DNA of 34,204 bases from a bacterium. Lineage in GTDB: Bacteria; Acidobacteriota; Thermoanaerobaculia; Multivoradales; J023. Shown piece by piece: positions 31,339 to 34,204 of the stretch. The stretch is taken from NCBI GenBank assembly GCA_024226315.1, contig JAAELT010000388.1, positions 1-34,204 of the forward strand, in the 5' to 3' direction. Positions within the stretch are counted from its first letter, which is position 1, and the number at the start of each line of letters is the position of its first letter. The position numbers and the translations under genes are program-made. Under the pieces are notes generated by a model. That model saw nothing but the letters and a program-made list of their open reading frames with translations, made no database searches and was not told the origin of the DNA.

Positions 31339-31393
31339 CGCTGCCAGGGGTGGCAGCGTGGTGGTGCAGCCGCGACGTGCACGCTGCCACCCC
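31339..31393. repeat. Two mutually exclusive hairpins
   Basis: CGCTGCCA/TGGCAGCG (31339-31346 with 31351-31358) competes with a perfect 14-bp pairing of GGGGTGGCAGCGTG (31347-31360) and CACGCTGCCACCCC (31380-31393). The block is bounded by an 18-base direct repeat TCGTGGCTGTCACCGGTG at 31292-31309 and 31421-31438. Confidence 0.6.
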
Positions 31394-31689
31394 GTGCGGA
31401 GAGGGGTCACGACGGCGTCGTCGTGGCTGTCACCGGTGACGGTGTGCCCGCCGACTCGCGACGACCTCGCTGTACATGCGGGGGAAGCCGGCTGACCGAC
31501 CGGAAAGAGCCGACCCGGGCTCGGGGGAGGCGATTTCGGCACCGATCATTCCCGCCCGGTGCTTCGCGCCGAGCGACTCCAAAGCTGGGAAAGAGGCTCC
31601 TCGATGTCGAAGAAGGCGATTCAGGGGCGGGGAAAGATATTGACCGAGGCCGGGGAGGGTGACGGAGACGGGCTTGATGCTGTCCCCGG

Positions 31690-31853
31690 AGCTCGGAGCA
31701 GGTGGGCGCCGACTACGACTCGGCGTGCCGTGGCGATTACCCTGGAGCAGATTCGGCGCCGGCAGACCCTATGGCGATCGCCCTGAGACCGATTTGGCGC
31801 TGGAAAGCTCTATGGCGATCGCCCTGGGACCGATCTGGCGCTGGCGGCCCGCG
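31690..31853. repeat. Tandem 41-bp repeats
   Basis: TGGCGAT(T/C) recurs at 31731, 31772 and 31813, exactly 41 bases apart. The last two units are nearly identical, the first diverged. A weaker unit at 31690-31730 shares GGAGCAG..GGCGCCG. Because 41 is not a multiple of three, the frame rotates from unit to unit, which argues against coding. Confidence 0.8.
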
Positions 31854-31914
31854 GCCCGGGGTGGCTGGCACTCGAGGAGCAGGCGCCGGAAGCCGAGCCT
31901 CGACGAGAGCCGAA

Positions 31915-32050
31915 CCTGACGATCCTGACGATGCTGACGATGTTTCACCCCCTGTCGCAAATCGCGCAGCCGCGCCGGTGCGGGGTCGCCGGAAGTCGGA
32001 TTTTCGATCTGGGGGTCAGGATCGTCAGGATCGTCAGCATCGTCAGGATC
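31915..32050. repeat. Inverted arrays of a 9-bp repeat
   Basis: The left arm (31915-31942) is three tandem CTGACGAT(C/G) units. The right arm (32015-32050) is about four inverted (G/C)ATCGTCAG units. The arms share at least 21 perfectly complementary bases and enclose 72 bases. Confidence 0.8.
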
Positions 32051-32162
32051 TCGACATCTCGCGGGGCGAATTCGTCGCATACGACGAGAAATCCGGCGAA
32101 CGGGTCAAGTCTGGCCGGCTGCGGCGCGGGCCGGGAGTCGGCGTCGGTCGAGCCGGACGCTT

Positions 32163-32330
32163 GCGAAGACATAGTTGCAGCGCTCTGGAACCCTGCTCAT
32201 GGTCGCGAAGGGGCAGTTCCGTTGGCGTGGATCGGGTCTGACGCTCGCGAAGACGCGGTTCCGGAGGCGCCGATCGCGCCTGGTGCTCGTGAAGACGGGG
32301 TTGCGTGGGTGCGGATTGCGGCTGAACCGA
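32163..32330. repeat. Four tandem 42-bp repeats
   Basis: Units begin G(C/T)GAAG at 32163, 32205, 32247 and 32289, exactly 42 bases apart, and share GAAGACG.GGTT..G. The unit is 14 codons, so open frames run through it (for example DAREDAVPEAPIAP/GAREDGVAWVRIAA), but no ribosome-binding site is seen. Confidence 0.8.
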
Positions 32331-32514
32331 GATCTGCCGGGGTTCTGGTCGTCGGACTCGCGTCGTTCGCGCTTCGAGGACGGATTCGGGTCGGCACTCC
32401 CGCTCCTGGCGGCTGGCCCCGACCTGGGATGCGCGGCGGCAAGACCAGATTCTGCAACGGCCTGCATACGTCGCCGACGACATGCACGTGATCTGACCCG
32501 ACCGCGGGCCGCGA

Positions 32515-32964
32515 GTGTTGATGCGGCACCGCCGAGCCGGAATAACGCTCGTGGTATGCTCCGTCGAGCTAAACGGACGCTCGCCAGTACGAACGAAGTA
32601 CGCCAAGCGTCTTCAATACTGGAAGGATGTTGTCGGGCATAGTGAAGCCGAGAAGCACTTTCACAGAATCGAGGGCATAACAGTGGATGAAGAGGCTAAG
32701 CCAGCAAGTGGATACTTTGCGTACCATGCGTCGGTCACGCTTCAGAATTGCGTAGTTGAGGTTCAAGTATATTCGGCGTTAAGCGAAGCATGGAGACATC
32801 CGTCGCATAAACTATACGAACGGGCACGTCTAGGTGCCGATCTAACTAGATCCAGCGACTCGCCAGCGTCACGGTTGATTTCGCTCGGACACCTGCTGAA
32901 TCTTGCTGAACATGAGTTCGAACGAATTGCTGAGGATCTAAAGCAAGAGCTTCCGAGATCATGA
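32515..32964 (+). CDS. RelA/SpoT synthetase-domain fragment in a gene cassette
   Basis: The C-terminal half of a RelA_SpoT domain is visible: SGYFAYHASVTLQNCVVEVQ then VYSALSEAWRHPSHKLYERA, followed by LISLGHLLNLAEHEFERIAE. The VEVQ motif and the following tryptophan/histidine match the (p)ppGpp synthetase fold. The front half, with most nucleotide-binding residues, is absent. The frame can start at GTG 32515 or GTG 32551, both without a ribosome-binding site. The DNA is clearly lower in GC than the rest of the window, and the stop is 11 bases before an integron attC site. I read it as a cassette gene truncated on its left side and probably inactive. Confidence 0.7.
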   Translation: MLMRHRRAGITLVVCSVELNGRSPVRTKYAKRLQYWKDVVGHSEAEKHFHRIEGITVDEEAKPASGYFAYHASVTLQNCVVEVQVYSALSEAWRHPSHKLYERARLGADLTRSSDSPASRLISLGHLLNLAEHEFERIAEDLKQELPRS

Positions 32965-32974
32965 GCCGTCACTC

Positions 32975-33033
32975 GGCTAACAAGGCGCTGCAGCGCGACA
33001 CGCTTCGCGTGCGGCTGAGCTCACTCGTTCTAA
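32975..33033 (+). mobile_element. Integron attC recombination site (59-base element)
   Basis: The 59-bp site runs from R'' GGCTAAC (32975-32981) to R' GTTCTAA (33027-33033). Between them AAGGCGCTGCAGCGCGAC, a CGCTTCGCG loop region and GCGGCTGAGCTCACTC pair as the L''/L' arms. The order and spacing closely follow classical aadA-type attC sites. The mismatch between R'' and R' after GTT is expected, because those bases come from the next cassette. Confidence 0.88.
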
Positions 33034-33043
33034 AGGAGGCTGC

Positions 33044-33661
33044 GTGAGTAGGAAAGTAGCGCGTGTGATGCGCTTCCGCATCCGTCTGATCGGAATCGAA
33101 CCGTCTATATGGCGAATGATCGATGTTCCCGAAGCGTATTCGTTCTGGGATCTACACGTTGCCATCCAAGATTCCATGGGCTGGCTGGACTACCATCTTC
33201 ATTCGTTCAATCCGCCACGGAGGCATGGGCGCATCCGATCTACGATTGGAATCCCCGATGACGACTTCGATGATGAGACGGTAGCGGGATGGGAGGTGCC
33301 GATAGTGAAGTTCTTCATGGAGCTTGGAGATGTGCTGGAATACGAGTACGACTTCGGCGATGGCTGGACACATGAAGTTACCCTAGTTGGGATCCTTCTC
33401 AAGGAGGCAGGTCGGAAGTACCCCGCCTGCGTTGACGGTGGAAGGGCTTGTCCTCCTGAGGATTGTGGAGGAATAGGTGGATACGAGGAGCTTCTGGAGG
33501 CTCTTGCTGATCCATCTCACGAGGAGCATAGAGGCATGGCGGAGTGGTTAAAGGGCCACGCGAAGAACTACTGGCCGTATAAGCCAGACGAGTTCGATCC
33601 AGCCTCGGTGGCGTTCGATAACCCGAAGAAGCGGTTCCAGAACGCGTTCTCGCAGCCATGA
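33044..33661 (+). CDS. Plasmid pRiA4b ORF-3 family protein (gene cassette)
   Basis: AAAGGAGG at 33032-33039 precedes the GTG at 33044. The 205-residue protein has the family pattern: FRIRLIGIEPSIWRMIDVPE, FWDLHVAIQDSMGWLDYHLH, LEYEYDFGDGWTHEVTLVGI and PACVDGGRACPPEDCGGIGG, then YEELLEALADPSHEEHRGM. The function is unknown; the family is frequent in plasmids and integron cassettes. It lies ten bases after the attC site in low-GC DNA, so it is a second cassette in the same orientation. No complete attC follows it, only an isolated ATTCAAC at 33673-33679. Confidence 0.92.
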   Translation: MSRKVARVMRFRIRLIGIEPSIWRMIDVPEAYSFWDLHVAIQDSMGWLDYHLHSFNPPRRHGRIRSTIGIPDDDFDDETVAGWEVPIVKFFMELGDVLEYEYDFGDGWTHEVTLVGILLKEAGRKYPACVDGGRACPPEDCGGIGGYEELLEALADPSHEEHRGMAEWLKGHAKNYWPYKPDEFDPASVAFDNPKKRFQNAFSQP

Positions 33662-33784
33662 GGAATTGGGACATTCAACATCGTCCGAGCGGGGCCCGCG
33701 AACCGCCAAGGTCACCGGCGAGGCTGCGCCCAATGTGGACTACGAGATTGACCAAGCCATCAGCGAGAACGGAGAACCGGTGCC

Positions 33785-34204
33785 ATGACTCTCATCACGA
33801 TCTACAGCCTCATCTACCTCTTCGCCTCCATCGTCACGATCGTGCTCGCCAACAAGGCGCAGCACTTCAAGGACCGCCACCCCGCCATCGACGGCGCGGC
33901 CAGCCTGGAGGCGTTCAAGGCGCTCGCGCGGGTCAACATGTACTTCGCGCTCAGTCAGATCGTGGTCTTGCTCGCGGGGATGGCCGTGGGGGGCGTGATC
34001 ATCTTTCTCCACGGCGCCACCGGATTCCTGTTCGTCATGGCCACCAACGCGATCCTCCTGCTCCTCAGCTTTAGTCTCTTAGCCCCAAGATTCTGCGCAA
34101 AATGGTCAGGATTTGCGAAACGTTTTGGTATCTCAAGCATGCGCGAGCGCCGGGATCACGTACAGTCGTCGCAGTTTCAGAGCTGTGACCACGACTCTTC
34201 GACC
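33785..34204 (+). CDS. Small membrane protein, 3' end outside window
   Basis: The ATG at 33785 opens a frame that stays open to the window end (140 codons). GAGAACGGAGAA lies upstream. Hydrophobic helices are LITIYSLIYLFASIVTIVLA, YFALSQIVVLLAGMAVGGVI and ATNAILLLLSFSLLAP, with a soluble loop NKAQHFKDRHPAIDGAASLE between the first two. I recognise no family. After about 34070 codon use and GC drop (PRFCAKWSGFAKRFGISSMR), unlike the rest of the gene, so the 3' part may be a fusion with inserted DNA and the true gene may be truncated. Confidence 0.6.
   Translation, partial: MTLITIYSLIYLFASIVTIVLANKAQHFKDRHPAIDGAASLEAFKALARVNMYFALSQIVVLLAGMAVGGVIIFLHGATGFLFVMATNAILLLLSFSLLAPRFCAKWSGFAKRFGISSMRERRDHVQSSQFQSCDHDSST

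Larger units (their letters stand above)
31084..32514. other. Gene-poor, repeat-built region
   Basis: About 1.4 kb without a convincing gene. Every long open frame here lacks a ribosome-binding site and reflects GC bias or tandem repeats. The stretch is made of successive blocks: a dispersed palindrome (31199-31226), competing hairpins (31339-31393), 41-bp tandem repeats (31690-31853), an inverted 9-bp array (31915-32050) and 42-bp tandem repeats (32163-32330). Confidence 0.75.

Noticed and set aside
31915..32330. Possible CRISPR array
   Set aside because: Units are 9 bp or 42 bp and contiguous, with no unique spacers and no cas genes.
31931..32491. Frame with 14-residue repeats (DAREDAVPEAPIAP-like)
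   Set aside because: Produced by 42-bp tandem repeats; no ribosome-binding site or signal, and other frames are equally open.
33662..33784. A second attC after the pRiA4b ORF-3 gene
   Set aside because: Only an R''-like ATTCAAC is found; no L arms or R' partner could be identified.

Overview
The window is GC-rich DNA packed with redox genes. It most resembles a member of the Acidobacteriota, perhaps a Thermoanaerobaculia-like lineage. That is an inference from gene style: 'DWPQFRGPNRDG' PQQ propellers, a winged-helix/TolB fusion relic, Uma2, short palindromic repeats inside genes, and EtfAB with HdrD-like membrane proteins. No rRNA or tRNA gene was seen to confirm it.

Layout. 1-2636: the 3' end of an ETF-linked HdrD-like iron-sulfur protein followed by etfB and etfA. 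2730-3821: a Uma2 gene and a small membrane protein. 3824-5618: a graveyard of three broken genes (sulfatase, a signal-peptide protein, a winged-helix/TolB regulator). 5671-8612: a methyltransferase, then a full-length ETF:menaquinone-oxidoreductase-like protein behind a good promoter. 8632-17317 (minus strand): a tightly coupled seven-gene operon with two beta-propeller proteins, a Tat-exported ferredoxin, a NapH-like membrane ferredoxin, and a NuoE/NuoF/GltD-like trio resembling Sporomusa-type Nfn (StnABC) or HydBC-type enzymes. 17442-22321 (plus strand): a lipoate-assembly operon with two lipoate-protein-ligase-like proteins, a GcvH-like lipoyl carrier of LbpA type and two radical SAM proteins of LipS1/LipS2 type. 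22366-23057: a VapC-like PIN toxin with its antitoxin. 23309-25081: a class V aminotransferase. 25255-29560: a NarI-like cytochrome b, an HdrD/DsrK-like protein and an SLC13 permease with RCK_C domains. 29591-31083: a TPR regulator and a 19-codon ORF converging on it. 31084-32514: gene-poor, repeat-built DNA. 32515-33661: low-GC integron cassettes with a clear 59-bp attC site. 33785-34204: a membrane protein running off the window.

How the genes may work together. Established: LbpA-type carriers, sLpl ligases and LipS1/LipS2 occur with sulfur-oxidising heterodisulfide-reductase-like (sHdr) systems, some of which also use EtfAB and an ETF:membrane oxidoreductase. Here the lipoyl carrier operon sits among EtfAB, an EMO-like protein, an HdrD/NarI pair and a NAD(P)H-linked flavin/FeS complex, but no sHdrA/B/C set is visible. 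My inference is a lipoyl-carrier-centred redox hub that moves electrons from a carrier-bound, possibly sulfur-containing substrate to menaquinone and NAD(P)H. This combination is the best candidate for an undescribed system. A second original signal is a short GC-rich palindrome inserted in different frames and orientations into at least five redox genes.
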